From assembly GCF_029543155.1 (NCBI RefSeq), contig NZ_JARQXA010000001.1:868001-932000 (forward strand): a DNA stretch of 64,000 nt. The letters run 5' to 3'. Shown here piece by piece: positions 46,177 to 54,997 of this stretch. Position numbers and translations under genes: made by a program. The notes beneath the pieces are model-generated. The model saw only the letters and a list, made by a program, of their open reading frames with translations. It did not search any database and was not told the DNA's origin. The DNA is from Sphingomonas sp. HITSZ_GF (lineage in GTDB: Bacteria > Pseudomonadota > Alphaproteobacteria > Sphingomonadales > Sphingomonadaceae). The stretch's first letter is position 1. Every line of letters starts with the position of its first letter.

Positions 46177-46301
46177 CGCTCGTCTCCCTGATTGCGGTCG
46201 CTGAGGGCTGCACCGGTACGCAGCCGAAACTGTCGCAGCGATGAACGGGCTTCCCCTTTGCGGCGGATCGATCCAAGGAGGGGGCGAAAAGGGGAGAGGG
46301 C

Positions 46302-47564
46302 ATGACCAAAGCCGCCGCATCGCACCGCCGCATCCTGTTCGCGAGCCTCGTCGGCACGTCGGTCGAGTTCTACGATTTCTACATCTATGCCACCGCGGCG
46401 GCGCTGGTGTTTCCCGACCTGTTCTTCCCGGCGAGCGAGCCCGGCATCCGCCAGATCGCCAGCTATGCCAGCTTCTCGGTCGCCTTTTTCGCGCGGCCGC
46501 TGGGCGGGCTGGTGTTCGGACATTTCGGCGACCGGCTGGGGCGCAAGTCGACGCTCGTCGCCTCGCTGATGCTGATGGGCGTCTCCACCGTGCTGATCGG
46601 CTTCCTGCCCGGCTATGCGCTGATCGGCATCACCGCACCGATCCTGCTCTGCCTTCTACGCTTCGGCCAGGGCCTGGGCTTGGGCGGCGAATGGGGCGGG
46701 GCGAGCCTGCTCGCCGTGGAGAATGCCCCACCGGGCTGGGCGAACCGCTATGGCAGCTTCCCGCCGATGGGTGCCCCGGTGGGCTTCATCTTCGCCAACG
46801 GCTTCTTCCTGCTGCTCGGCGCGGTGATGGACGAGGCGACCTTCCGCGAATGGGGCTGGCGCCTGCCGTTCATCCTCAGCTCGGTGCTGGTGTTCCTGGG
46901 CCTGTGGGTGCGGCTGAAGATCAGCGAGACGCCCGAATTCGTCGCCGCCAGCCAGAAGGAAGCGCCACCCGCGGTGCCGATCGGCGAGCTGTTCCGCACC
47001 AGCGCGCTCGCCACCTTCGCCGGCACCGTCGGCACCGTCGCCTGCTTCGCGCTGTTCTACATCTCCACCGTGTTCATCATCGGCTACGGCACCAAGGCGC
47101 TGGGCTATGACCGCGAGACCTTCCTGGCGGTGGAGCTGATCGCGATCCTGTTCATGGCGGCGGGAATCGTCACCGCCGGCGTCACCGCCGACAAGCGCAG
47201 CGCCAATGGCGTGCTGATGTTCGGCTGCATCTTCACCATCCCGGTGGGCATGACGATGTCGCTGCTGCTCGGCCCGGATTCGCTGCCCAGCGTCGCGGCC
47301 TGGCTGGCCTTTGCGCTGTTCGTGATGGGCTTCGTCTATGGCCCGCTCGGCGCCTGGCTGCCCAGCCTGTTCCCGGCGCGGGTGCGCTATACCGGCGTGT
47401 CGGTGACCTTCAACCTGGGCGGCATCCTCGGCGGCGGCCTCACGCCGCTGATCGCCGAGGCCCTGGTCAAGCAGGGCGGGCTGACGCTGGTGGGCTACTA
47501 TCTCGCCGGGGCCGGGCTGCTCAGCCTGGTGGGGCTGGTGCTGGTGCGCGGCAGGCAAGGCTGA
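46302..47564 (+). CDS. MHS-type MFS transporter (metabolite:proton symporter)
   Basis: A 420-residue inner-membrane importer of the metabolite:H+ symporter group (ShiA, ProP, KgtP type). The opening VGTSVEFYDFYIYATAAAL is the MHS signature, GHFGDRLGRKSTLV is the MFS loop between helices 2 and 3, and LGGEWGGASLLAVENAP matches the helix 4-5 region. Twelve helices are present. Substrate candidates include shikimate, proline or dicarboxylates, and none is favoured by context. GGGAGAGGGC precedes the ATG. Confidence 0.9.
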   Translation: MTKAAASHRRILFASLVGTSVEFYDFYIYATAAALVFPDLFFPASEPGIRQIASYASFSVAFFARPLGGLVFGHFGDRLGRKSTLVASLMLMGVSTVLIGFLPGYALIGITAPILLCLLRFGQGLGLGGEWGGASLLAVENAPPGWANRYGSFPPMGAPVGFIFANGFFLLLGAVMDEATFREWGWRLPFILSSVLVFLGLWVRLKISETPEFVAASQKEAPPAVPIGELFRTSALATFAGTVGTVACFALFYISTVFIIGYGTKALGYDRETFLAVELIAILFMAAGIVTAGVTADKRSANGVLMFGCIFTIPVGMTMSLLLGPDSLPSVAAWLAFALFVMGFVYGPLGAWLPSLFPARVRYTGVSVTFNLGGILGGGLTPLIAEALVKQGGLTLVGYYLAGAGLLSLVGLVLVRGRQG

Positions 47565-47578
47565 TCCCGGATACTTCT

Positions 47579-47657
47579 GTTCCCCGGCGGAAGCCGGGGC
47601 CCAGGATCACAAGCGATCCGGCAGAGAAACCCTGGGCCCCAGCTTTCGCCGGGGAAC
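47579..47657. repeat. Bipartite palindromic repeat, family A
   Basis: GTTCCCCGGCGGAAGCCGG to CGCCGGGGAAC. The spacer ACAAGCGATCCGGCAGAGAA is shared with 55061 and, reversed, with 26926. It separates the convergent MFS and rsmD genes. Confidence 0.92.
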
Positions 47658-47670
47658 AGTCAGGTAGCGA

Positions 47671-48213
47671 TCAGCCCGCCATCCGCAGCAGCGTAAGCCG
47701 CGCCTTGCCGTGGACGCGGGTGACGTCGACGGTGAAGCCGGCGACTTCGGGCGTCTCATCCTTCGCGGTCTCGATGCTGATCCAGGTCGCCGGCCCGGCC
47801 CAGCCGAGGCGGCCGAGCTTGTCGAGCGCGACGCTGCCGGCGCCGGTGCCATAGGGCGGATCCATCAGGATCAGGTCGAGCGGGGCGCGTGCCGGGCCCA
47901 GAGCCATCACCGAGCCGGGGCGGACCTCGGCGCCCTTTGCACCCAGCTTGGCGATGTTTGCGCGCAACGCGTCGAGCGCCGCCTTGTCCTGCTCGACGAA
48001 CAGGCAGGAGGCGGCGCCGCGCGACAGCGCCTCGAGTCCGAGGGCGCCCGAGCCTGCGAAGAGATCGGCGACCGCCAGCTTCTCGAAGCTGCCGATGCGG
48101 CTGGCGAGCATCGAGAACAGCGCCTCTCGCGTGCGATCGGCGGTGGGGCGGGTGGTGTCGCCCTTGGGCGCGGCGAGCGGGCGGCCGCGCCATTCTCCGG
48201 CGATGATGCGCAT
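47671..48213 (-). CDS. rsmD: 16S rRNA (guanine(966)-N(2))-methyltransferase
   Basis: A 180-residue SAM-dependent methyltransferase that modifies G966 of 16S rRNA. The start MRIIAGEWRGRPL is a family signature, DLFAGSGALGLEALSRG the SAM loop (about residues 47-63), and LILMDPPYGTG the catalytic DPPY motif (about 112-122). The ATG shares one base with the stop of the upstream rluB (TAATG), so the two rRNA modification genes are coupled. A family A repeat lies just after its stop. Confidence 0.95.
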   Translation of the reverse strand: MRIIAGEWRGRPLAAPKGDTTRPTADRTREALFSMLASRIGSFEKLAVADLFAGSGALGLEALSRGAASCLFVEQDKAALDALRANIAKLGAKGAEVRPGSVMALGPARAPLDLILMDPPYGTGAGSVALDKLGRLGWAGPATWISIETAKDETPEVAGFTVDVTRVHGKARLTLLRMAG

Positions 48214-49511
48214 TACTTGCGGGTCCTTGGCGGGCGGGCCGGCTTGCCGCGGCCGGCGGCGGGACCGCGATCGGGGCGGCGCGGGCCCTTGGGCCGATCG
48301 ACGAAATCACCCGGCTGCGGCTCGCGCGCTTCGCGGTGGGCACGCGCACGGGCGGCACGCGCAGGGTTGGCCGGACCTTCCTCGCGCGGCTTGCGCGGCG
48401 CGAACTTGCCGGGGCTGCGGGGACGCTCTTCCTGGCGCTCGCCGCGGGCGGGACGCTCGCCCCGCGGCGCGAAGCCGGGCTTGCCGGGGCCGCGAGGCCG
48501 CTCCTCCGAACGCTCGTTCCGCACCGGACGTTCGCCGCGCGGCGCGAAGCCAGGCTTGGCGGAGGAACGCGGGCGCTCCTCTTCGTCGCGGGCGCGCGGC
48601 GTCTGGCGCGCAGTGAACACCGGTTTCTTGGGCGCGGGTGCCGGCTTGGCGAGCTTGCGGCGGCTGTCGGGCTCGCGCCCGTCGGTCGGCACCGGCTTGG
48701 GCCGGGGTGCCGGCTCGACCACGCGCGAGCGCACCGAGAATTGCAGGTTCGAGGCCGCCTTGCCGCCGCCCGGCTTGGACAGGACGGTGCGGAAGGTGAC
48801 CAGATCGACCTTGCGGATCTCGTCGACGTCGCCCGCGGGCATGTCGCCGAGGTAGAAGGGGCCGTAGCGCGTGCGGATCAGGCGGTTCACCTCGAGCCCG
48901 AGATATTCGAGCACGCGGCGGACTTCGCGGTTCTTGCCCTCGGTAAGGGTCAGCTCGATCCAGACGTTCGCGCCGGTGCGCCGCTCGATATTGGCATTGA
49001 TCGAGCCATAGCGCACGCCCTCGATCTCGACGCCGAGCATCAGCGCCTCGAGCTGCGCCTGGGTGACATTGCCATAGGCACGGGCGCGGTAGCTGCGCTC
49101 GACGCCCGTCGCGGGCAGCTCGAGCTCGCGCTTCAGCTCGCCATCGGTGGTGAGCAGCAGCAGCCCTTCGGTGCTCAGATCGAGCCGGCCCACCGGCATC
49201 ACCCGCGGCAACCCCTCGGGAAGGCTGTCATAGATGGTCGGGCGCCCGGCAGGGTCGCGCTCGGTGGTGAGCAGGCCGGCGGGCTTGTGATAGCGGAACA
49301 GCCGGGCAGGCGCAGGCTCGGCGACGGGCTTGCCGTCGACGGTGACGCCGCGGAGCGAAGTGAGCAGGGTCGCGGGCGTATCGAGCACCTTGCCATCGAG
49401 CGCGATGCGCCCATCGGCGATCATGCGCTCGATATCACGACGTGACGCGATTCCAGCACGGGCTAGCAGCTTCGCAATGCGCTGCGATTCTTTGGGATTG
49501 GACGGAGACAC
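48213..49511 (-). CDS. rluB: Ribosomal large-subunit pseudouridine synthase with basic repeat tail
   Basis: A 432-residue RsuA/RluB-family enzyme. The N-terminal S4 RNA-binding domain is at about 5-65 (RIAKLLARAGIASRRDIER). The synthase domain has GRLDLSTEGLLLLT with the catalytic Asp (about 124-137). After about residue 250 there is a long Arg/Pro/Glu-rich, low-complexity tail holding repeated copies of a unit such as EERPRGPGKPGFAPRGERP. The tail should be disordered and bind rRNA. The family member could be RluB or RluE-like; the size and S4 domain favour RluB. It is coupled to rsmD. Confidence 0.87.
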   Translation of the reverse strand: MSPSNPKESQRIAKLLARAGIASRRDIERMIADGRIALDGKVLDTPATLLTSLRGVTVDGKPVAEPAPARLFRYHKPAGLLTTERDPAGRPTIYDSLPEGLPRVMPVGRLDLSTEGLLLLTTDGELKRELELPATGVERSYRARAYGNVTQAQLEALMLGVEIEGVRYGSINANIERRTGANVWIELTLTEGKNREVRRVLEYLGLEVNRLIRTRYGPFYLGDMPAGDVDEIRKVDLVTFRTVLSKPGGGKAASNLQFSVRSRVVEPAPRPKPVPTDGREPDSRRKLAKPAPAPKKPVFTARQTPRARDEEERPRSSAKPGFAPRGERPVRNERSEERPRGPGKPGFAPRGERPARGERQEERPRSPGKFAPRKPREEGPANPARAARARAHREAREPQPGDFVDRPKGPRRPDRGPAAGRGKPARPPRTRK

Positions 49512-49619
49512 AGGGGCGATATAGCGATTGTCGCGGTCGCTTCAAAAATTATTGCGCCCACGAAAGGGCTTTGCGCGTTAGCGCGTTGGATATCAGATGC
49601 TTGGCGGGCGTGAGGCGGC

Positions 49620-50057
49620 ATGTTGTTCGGGCGAAAAAAGCGTAGGATCGAGCGGCTCCTGGTGGTCGAGGACGAGCCGCTGGTCGCGTTCGACACCGAG
49701 CATTTCCTGACGAGCGAAGGCTTCGCGATCGCCGCGACGGTGGATACGCTGGCCGATGCGCTGCGGGTGATCGGCGCCGATGGCGATCTCGACCTCGTGC
49801 TGGCGGACATCAACCTGGCGGACGGCAGCGGCGTCGATGTGGCGCGGGCGGCGCAGACGCGCGGGCTGCCGGTGCTGTTCGTGACGGGGAGCTTTCCCGA
49901 GGAAGCGCGAGCGCTGGCTGCCGGCTGCCTGGCCAAACCCTATCCGCAGCGCGACCTGCTGGCGGCGATCGACGCGATCGAAGCGGTGCTGGAGGGAGAG
50001 AAGGCGCCGAAGCGGCTGCCGGGGAGCTTCAGCCTGTTCCTGAGCGTGGCCCAGTAA
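49620..50057 (+). CDS. Single-domain response regulator (orphan)
   Basis: A 145-residue CheY-like receiver without an output domain. The acidic pair is in VVEDEP, the phospho-acceptor is Asp63 in VLADINLADG, the switch Thr is Thr89 (FVTGSF) and the conserved Lys is Lys106 (LAKPY). The N-terminal FGRKKRRIER is strongly basic and could contact nucleic acid or membrane. Neither a kinase nor a target gene is adjacent. The receiver resembles those of the sphingomonad general stress or cell-cycle networks only in general terms, so its partner is unknown. Confidence 0.87.
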   Translation: MLFGRKKRRIERLLVVEDEPLVAFDTEHFLTSEGFAIAATVDTLADALRVIGADGDLDLVLADINLADGSGVDVARAAQTRGLPVLFVTGSFPEEARALAAGCLAKPYPQRDLLAAIDAIEAVLEGEKAPKRLPGSFSLFLSVAQ

Positions 50058-50079
50058 TCGAGCTGGTGGTATAAGCGAC

Positions 50080-50229
50080 CTAGTAGCGCAGCAGGATCAG
50101 CGCGGCGGCGACGACGATCGCCCAGCTGACCAGCCCGATGCCGAAGGCGATCGCCATGCCCGCGCCGCGCGGCAGGCGCGTGTCGTCCTGGAGGTCGAGC
50201 AGTTCGCGGGGCGGCAGGGGCAGCGGCAT
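50080..50229 (-). CDS. Small membrane protein (49 aa)
   Basis: A 49-residue frame running from the ATG at 50229 to TAG at 50080, with GAGAGGA about 9 nt upstream. It has a polar Pro/Leu-rich start (PLPLPPRELLDLQDDTRLP), then one transmembrane helix (about residues 25-46) and a final Leu-Leu-Arg-Tyr. It lies between two unrelated genes in a gap that would otherwise be empty. It resembles other small inner-membrane proteins, but no family was recognised. Confidence 0.55.
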   Translation of the reverse strand: MPLPLPPRELLDLQDDTRLPRGAGMAIAFGIGLVSWAIVVAAALILLRY

Positions 50230-50308
50230 GGTACGATCCTCTCAGATTGTACTTTTAGCTACGCCCGGCGCGCGCCCGGCGAAATTGCGATGAATTCCGT
50301 TCCGGGCT

Positions 50309-51433
50309 CTACCGGAGCCGGGCGTTAACCGCGTCGTGGAAATGGCGGATGCCGAGCTCGAGCGTACCCAGGGTCACGCGCTCGACCGCACCCGATGCGA
50401 GGCCTTGCTGGCCAAGCTCGCAGGCCCGGAAATCCTCGGCGGCGAACACCCCGCCGTCGAGCAGCTCCCAGCTCTTCTCCCAATGCGCCTGCGCCTTTTC
50501 GGTGGCGGGCGGCTCGGGGATCAGCATGAAATCCTCGACCAGCACCCGGCCTTCGCTCTGCGGCATCAGCACCATCAGGTTGATATAGTCGGGGCTGACC
50601 ACCAGCACCGTGCCGGGAAACATCTGATAGGTGTAGGTGATCGCCGCACGCAGCGTCTCCCAGTCGGCGGAAGAGAGCGCGGCGAGCGCCGCCTCGCGCC
50701 CCACGGCCGAGCGCTGGTGCGGGCCGATCGCGTCGGCAGTGGAGACGCCGTCCTTGAAGAAGGGGGCGATCGTCGCGGCATGGAGGCGCTGGACGTGATA
50801 GGCCTCGAGAAAGGCGTCCATGATCAGCTTCCAGTTCGCCTGCACGTCGTGCGTGCGGCGCCGGAAAAGATATTGGCCGGCAAGGTCGAACGCCTCGAAG
50901 TCGCGCGCCAGCGTGTCGGCCTCGGTGAAATCGGCATTTTCGGCGAAGGAGAACCAGATCAGCCCGCCTGCCTCGCGCGTGGGCAGGCGCTTCAGGCCAT
51001 AGTCGCCCTTGTCGAGGCCCGGGAAGGTCTCGGGGCGGGGCAGGCCGACCAGCCTGCCGTCGAGCGCATAGGTCCAGGCGTGATAGGGGCAGACCAGGCG
51101 GCCGCCCTTCACGGCGTCGCAGCCCTCGACCAGCCTGGTCCCGCGATGCCGGCAGACGTTGAGGAAGACATGCGCCACGCCCGCCTTGTCGCGCGCCACC
51201 AATAACGGCTTTCCGAACCCGTCATGCGGGATCGCCATGTTGGGCTCGGGCAGCAACGCGGAGGGCGCGATCACCAGCGGCACGCAGGCGAAGACGCTGT
51301 CGCGCTCCGCCGCGAAGCGCTCCGGGCTGGTATAGACCGAGGCCGCGACATGCGCGATCTCGCCTTCCCCGCGCGATCCGCCGCGCGCCAGGGCTCCGGC
51401 CAGCGCCAATTGCCCCTCGGTCGGTGCGTTCAT
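50309..51433 (-). CDS. Rieske non-heme iron oxygenase alpha subunit
   Basis: A 374-residue aromatic ring-hydroxylating dioxygenase-type protein. The Rieske [2Fe-2S] ligands are Cys94 and His96 (CRHRG) and Cys115 and His118 (CPYHAW). The mononuclear iron ligands His213 and His218 lie in FLEAYHVQRLH, preceded by NWKLIMDAF. No beta subunit, ferredoxin or reductase is next to it. This fits the GbcA/CntA/caffeine-demethylase-like single alpha type that borrows electrons from an unlinked reductase. The substrate is unknown; aromatic, quaternary amine or other small molecules are candidates. Confidence 0.9.
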   Translation of the reverse strand: MNAPTEGQLALAGALARGGSRGEGEIAHVAASVYTSPERFAAERDSVFACVPLVIAPSALLPEPNMAIPHDGFGKPLLVARDKAGVAHVFLNVCRHRGTRLVEGCDAVKGGRLVCPYHAWTYALDGRLVGLPRPETFPGLDKGDYGLKRLPTREAGGLIWFSFAENADFTEADTLARDFEAFDLAGQYLFRRRTHDVQANWKLIMDAFLEAYHVQRLHAATIAPFFKDGVSTADAIGPHQRSAVGREAALAALSSADWETLRAAITYTYQMFPGTVLVVSPDYINLMVLMPQSEGRVLVEDFMLIPEPPATEKAQAHWEKSWELLDGGVFAAEDFRACELGQQGLASGAVERVTLGTLELGIRHFHDAVNARLR

Positions 51434-51494
51434 GGCTATCCTTCCCAGTATTTTTGGCTAGTTTCTGCGCGAAAGTTGATGGGGGCAAGACGGA

Positions 51495-53258
51495 ATGGAG
51501 CAGGTGACGCGGCCGCAATGGGCCTATCCGGCGGCGCAGCTGGCATTGGCGGCGGCGCTGGCGCTGCTCGCCTTGCCCTGGCTCACCGTGGCCGCCCCGG
51601 CGGGTGCACCTGTGGGCGTGCACGGCTATGACTTCATCACCGGCACCGGCGCCTTCAAGCCTTCGATGACCTTCCTGCTCGGCCAGCTAGTGATCGCCGC
51701 CAGCCTGGTGCTCAGCTTCGTCTGGCGGCAGCGCGGCGGGGCGAGCCTGATGGTGGGCGCCGCCGCGGTCGGCGGCGTGCTGCTGATCCTCGCTGTGCTG
51801 TTCGCCGCCTTCTCGCCGCCCAAGGACCTGGCGACGAGCACGATCCGCCCCGCGATCGGATACTGGCTGGGGCTGGCCGCGCTGGCCGGCGCCTTCTTCG
51901 CCGGTCGCAAGGCAGCGCCGGCGGACTGGCGCGCCGACCTGCCCGACGGCGTGCGCCCCTATTTCGAGAACGCCCCGCTCGCCGCCTTCGCGCTCGGCCT
52001 CTCCTCCGGCTTTCCCTTCGCGATGATCGGCGCGACGCTGACCAGCCGGCTGAAGCAGGACGGGATCGACAAGGCGACGATCACCGCCTTCACGCTCGCC
52101 ATCCTGGTTTACAACTTCAAGTTCCTCTGGGCGTGGATCATCGACGGCGTGAAGCTGCCGATCATCGGGCGGCTGGGCCTGCGCGTCTCCTGGCTGATCA
52201 TCGCCGGCATCCTGGTGATGGCCGCGGTGGCGAACATGGCGATGACCCCGGCAGACCCGAACAACATCTGGCCGATGGTCACCGCCGCGATCCTGGTCGG
52301 CCTGGCCGGCGCCACCTATGACATCGTCATCGATGGCTACCGGATCGAGATCCTCGAGCCGCGCCAGCTCGGCTATGGCTCGGGCATGTCGCAATATGGC
52401 TGGCGGATCGGATCCGCCGGCGCCGGCGCGGTGGCGCTGGTCGTTGCGGCACGCTTCGGCTGGGAGGCGGCCTATCTGATCTGCGCGCTGTTCGCGCTGC
52501 CCGCGATCGTCGCCGGCCTGGTGATCGGCGAACCCGAGCGGCACCGCGCACCCGCCGAGCGCCGCAGCATCGCCACCGTCGCCCGGTCGATCTGGGGGCC
52601 GTTCGTCGAGTTCTTCCAGCGCCAGGGCGCGCTGATCGTGCTGGTCTTCATCCTGGTCCACAAGATCGGCGACACGCTGGCGAACCTCACCTTCCGCCTG
52701 CTGTTCGACGATCTCGGCTTCACCAATGACGAGATCGCCTTCTACGACGTGGCGCTGGGCTTCCTGGCGTATATGATCGGCGTGTTCATCGGCGGCGTGC
52801 TCTATGCGCGGATGGGGATGAAGCGATCGGTGATGCTCAGCCTGATCCTGATGGCAGTCTCCAACCTCAGCTTCGCCGGGCTGGCCGCGGCGGGGCACAG
52901 CAATATCGGCATGGCCGCGGCGATCGGCTTCGAGAACATCGCCAGCGGCTTCGGCGGCGTCGTCGTCATCGCCTATTTCTCGGCGCTCACCGATCTGCGC
53001 TTCACCGCCGCGCAATATGCGCTGATCTCGGCAGGCGCGAGCATCCTCGGCCGTTTCCTGACTGGCACCACCGCCGGCACGCTGATCGAGAAGATGGGCT
53101 ATGTGAACTTCTACCTGCTCACCACGCTGATCGCGCTGCCCGGCGTGCTCATCTACTGGTGGATGATGCGCACCGGCCTGGTCGACCGCTCGATCGGCAC
53201 GGCAGGCACCGAAGGCGAGGGCGGCGAAGCGGCTGCGGCAGCAGGCAAGGGCGCCTGA
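51495..53258 (+). CDS. ampG: AmpG-type muropeptide MFS permease with N-terminal extension
   Basis: A 587-residue inner-membrane transporter. The AmpG core starts near residue 155 (LAAFALGLSSGFPFAMIGAT) with typical WAWIIDGVKLP and DIVIDGYRIE segments. AmpG imports anhydro-muropeptides for peptidoglycan recycling. About 145 N-terminal residues hold extra hydrophobic helices not found in enterobacterial AmpG. An Ala/Gly-rich tail closes the protein, and its stop overlaps the next gene start as TGATG. The start ATG at 51495 is divergent from the oxygenase gene. Confidence 0.85.
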   Translation: MEQVTRPQWAYPAAQLALAAALALLALPWLTVAAPAGAPVGVHGYDFITGTGAFKPSMTFLLGQLVIAASLVLSFVWRQRGGASLMVGAAAVGGVLLILAVLFAAFSPPKDLATSTIRPAIGYWLGLAALAGAFFAGRKAAPADWRADLPDGVRPYFENAPLAAFALGLSSGFPFAMIGATLTSRLKQDGIDKATITAFTLAILVYNFKFLWAWIIDGVKLPIIGRLGLRVSWLIIAGILVMAAVANMAMTPADPNNIWPMVTAAILVGLAGATYDIVIDGYRIEILEPRQLGYGSGMSQYGWRIGSAGAGAVALVVAARFGWEAAYLICALFALPAIVAGLVIGEPERHRAPAERRSIATVARSIWGPFVEFFQRQGALIVLVFILVHKIGDTLANLTFRLLFDDLGFTNDEIAFYDVALGFLAYMIGVFIGGVLYARMGMKRSVMLSLILMAVSNLSFAGLAAAGHSNIGMAAAIGFENIASGFGGVVVIAYFSALTDLRFTAAQYALISAGASILGRFLTGTTAGTLIEKMGYVNFYLLTTLIALPGVLIYWWMMRTGLVDRSIGTAGTEGEGGEAAAAAGKGA

Positions 53259-54019
53259 TGCCCTATCTGCTGATCATCGGGCTGCAGGTGGCGTGCATCG
53301 TCCATCTGATGCGGCGCGGCGGCAACCCGATGTGGGTCACGGCGTTGATCTTCCTGCCCGTGGTCAGCGCAATCGCCTATTTCTTCGTCGAGATCCTGCC
53401 CGGCCTGGGGCAGAACCGGCATGTCCGCACCGCCCGGGCCAAGGCGGTGGCGGCGATCGATCCCGAGCGTGAGCTGCGTGCCGCCCGCGAGGCGCTCGAC
53501 CTAGCCGATACCGCCGCCAACCGGCTGCGCGTGGCCGATGCGATGGCCGATCTCGGCCGGCACAGCGAAGCGGTACCCTTCTACCGCGAGTCGATCCGGA
53601 TGACCGCGGGCGATCCCGATGTCCGCACCCAGGGCAAGCTCGCCGCCGCGCTCTACGAGACCGGACAGGGCGTCGAGGCGCTGGCGCTGCTCGATGCGAT
53701 TCCCGATCCGCTCGGCCAGAGCGAGAAGGACCGCCAGCAACTGCTCCGCGCCAAGATCCTCGAGCATCTCGGCCGCACCGACGAAGCGCTCGCGCTCTAT
53801 GGCGACGTCGTTACCCGCATGCCCGGCGAGGAAGCCCGCTGCCGCTATGCCGCGCTGCTGATCGCCCAGGGCTGGGACCGCAAGGCGCTGATCGTGCTCG
53901 AAGAAGTCGAGAAGCGGATGAAGCGGATGGACCGCCAGCAGCGCGCGGCCGAGGCGGACATGTATCGCTGGGCCGGCGAGGCGCTGGCGGCGCTGCGGGC
54001 CAAGGGGATCGCCGCGTGA
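53258..54019 (+). CDS. TPR-like protein with N-terminal membrane hairpin
   Basis: A 253-residue protein. Two membrane segments form the N-terminus (about residues 3-18 and 24-48) in a pattern like the PLDc_N/cardiolipin synthase leader. A cytosolic or periplasmic array of TPR-like helix pairs follows (about 70-250), with repeats such as AVPFYRESIRMTAGDPD and EALALYGDVVTRMPGEEA. It starts in a TGATG overlap with ampG and ends with a GTGA overlap to the DUF2939 gene, so the three are one operon. A scaffold role near muropeptide recycling is conjecture. Confidence 0.78.
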   Translation: MPYLLIIGLQVACIVHLMRRGGNPMWVTALIFLPVVSAIAYFFVEILPGLGQNRHVRTARAKAVAAIDPERELRAAREALDLADTAANRLRVADAMADLGRHSEAVPFYRESIRMTAGDPDVRTQGKLAAALYETGQGVEALALLDAIPDPLGQSEKDRQQLLRAKILEHLGRTDEALALYGDVVTRMPGEEARCRYAALLIAQGWDRKALIVLEEVEKRMKRMDRQQRAAEADMYRWAGEALAALRAKGIAA

Positions 54020-54507
54020 AGCGCTGGCTGATAGCGCTGCTGGTGATCGCCCTGCTCGCGGCGGGCGGCTGGGCCTGGGGCTCGCCCAAATACACGCTGT
54101 GGCAGATGAAACGGGCCGCCGAGGCGCGCGATGTCGACGCGCTCGCCAGCCATGTCGATTTCCCGGCGGTGCGCGCCAGCGTGAAGGACCAGCTTTCCTC
54201 CCGGATGCAGGGCAATGGCGAGGGCGGCGTATTGGGGGCGTTGGTCCGCTCCGGGATCGCCGATACCGTGGTGGATGCCGCCGTCTCACCCGAGGGCATG
54301 CGCTTCATCTTCGCCGCCGCGCCGCTGACCGAAAGCGAGGAGCGCCCCGGCACGATCCGCGTGAAGGCAAGCGAGATGCGCTATCGCCGTACGGCGTTCG
54401 ACCGGTTCGAACTGGCGCGCGGCGACGGCGCCATCCTGGTGTTCCGCCTGCGGGGGCTGGAATGGAAGCTCACCGACATCCGGCTGCCGCCGGACGCGCT
54501 TCGCTGA
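54016..54507 (+). CDS. DUF2939 domain-containing protein
   Basis: A 163-residue protein with an N-terminal membrane anchor (LIALLVIALLAAGGWAWG, about residues 5-22) and a periplasmic DUF2939 domain. The domain opens with SPKYTLWQMKRAAEARDVDALASHVDFPAVR and ends in a beta-rich LEWKLTDIRLP. The start is a GTG in a GTGA overlap with the TPR gene. DUF2939 proteins are small, exported or anchored, and of unknown function. It closes the ampG-TPR-DUF2939 operon. Confidence 0.82.
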   Translation: MKRWLIALLVIALLAAGGWAWGSPKYTLWQMKRAAEARDVDALASHVDFPAVRASVKDQLSSRMQGNGEGGVLGALVRSGIADTVVDAAVSPEGMRFIFAAAPLTESEERPGTIRVKASEMRYRRTAFDRFELARGDGAILVFRLRGLEWKLTDIRLPPDALR

Positions 54508-54532
54508 TCGCCGGCCTTACTGAGCGCCAATC

Positions 54533-54958
54533 CTACTGATCGAGCGCCAGCCCCATATCGGCGAAGGCATTGGCCAGCGCGTGCGCGGTGATCAGCACGC
54601 CGGTAGCGTCGCGCACCCCGAGCATATCCGCCAGCAGCACCGCCGAGGTTTGCGGCTGCGTGCGCACGCGGGCGAGTATCTGGAGCAGCGCCGCCTCCGC
54701 GCCGGTCATCCGCGCGCAACACCAGGGCGCGATCTGGATCGGCCCGGCGGAGAGCGCCGACATCTCCTGCATCATCGCGCGCAGCAGCACGAGCGGGCGC
54801 TGGAAGCCCTTGCCGAACGCCGTGACGAAGGCATGCGCGGTGCAGGCGTCATGGATGCCGTGCGCGCCCATCTGGCGTACCCCGAACAAGAGCAGACGCG
54901 CGCCGGGATCCTCGGGCTGGAGTTCGGGCAGGGCAGTAAGCGTGGCACTGACGGTCAT
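54533..54958 (-). CDS. DUF6628-like conserved protein
   Basis: A 141-residue soluble protein starting at the ATG at 54958. Its blocks (ARLLLFGVRQMGAHGIHDACTAH, then RPLVLLRAMMQEMSALS, then APWCCARMTGAEAALLQIL) match from memory a sphingomonad-specific family annotated DUF6628; the Cys pair in PWCCARM is its most conserved point. Upstream lies a palindrome resembling a Fur site (54998-55022), which would fit iron-responsive control. It is convergent with the DUF2939 gene. The function is unknown. Confidence 0.7.
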   Translation of the reverse strand: MTVSATLTALPELQPEDPGARLLLFGVRQMGAHGIHDACTAHAFVTAFGKGFQRPLVLLRAMMQEMSALSAGPIQIAPWCCARMTGAEAALLQILARVRTQPQTSAVLLADMLGVRDATGVLITAHALANAFADMGLALDQ

Positions 54959-54997
54959 GAGGACTCCGATCGCTGTGATCGGAAATCTTGCGCATCC

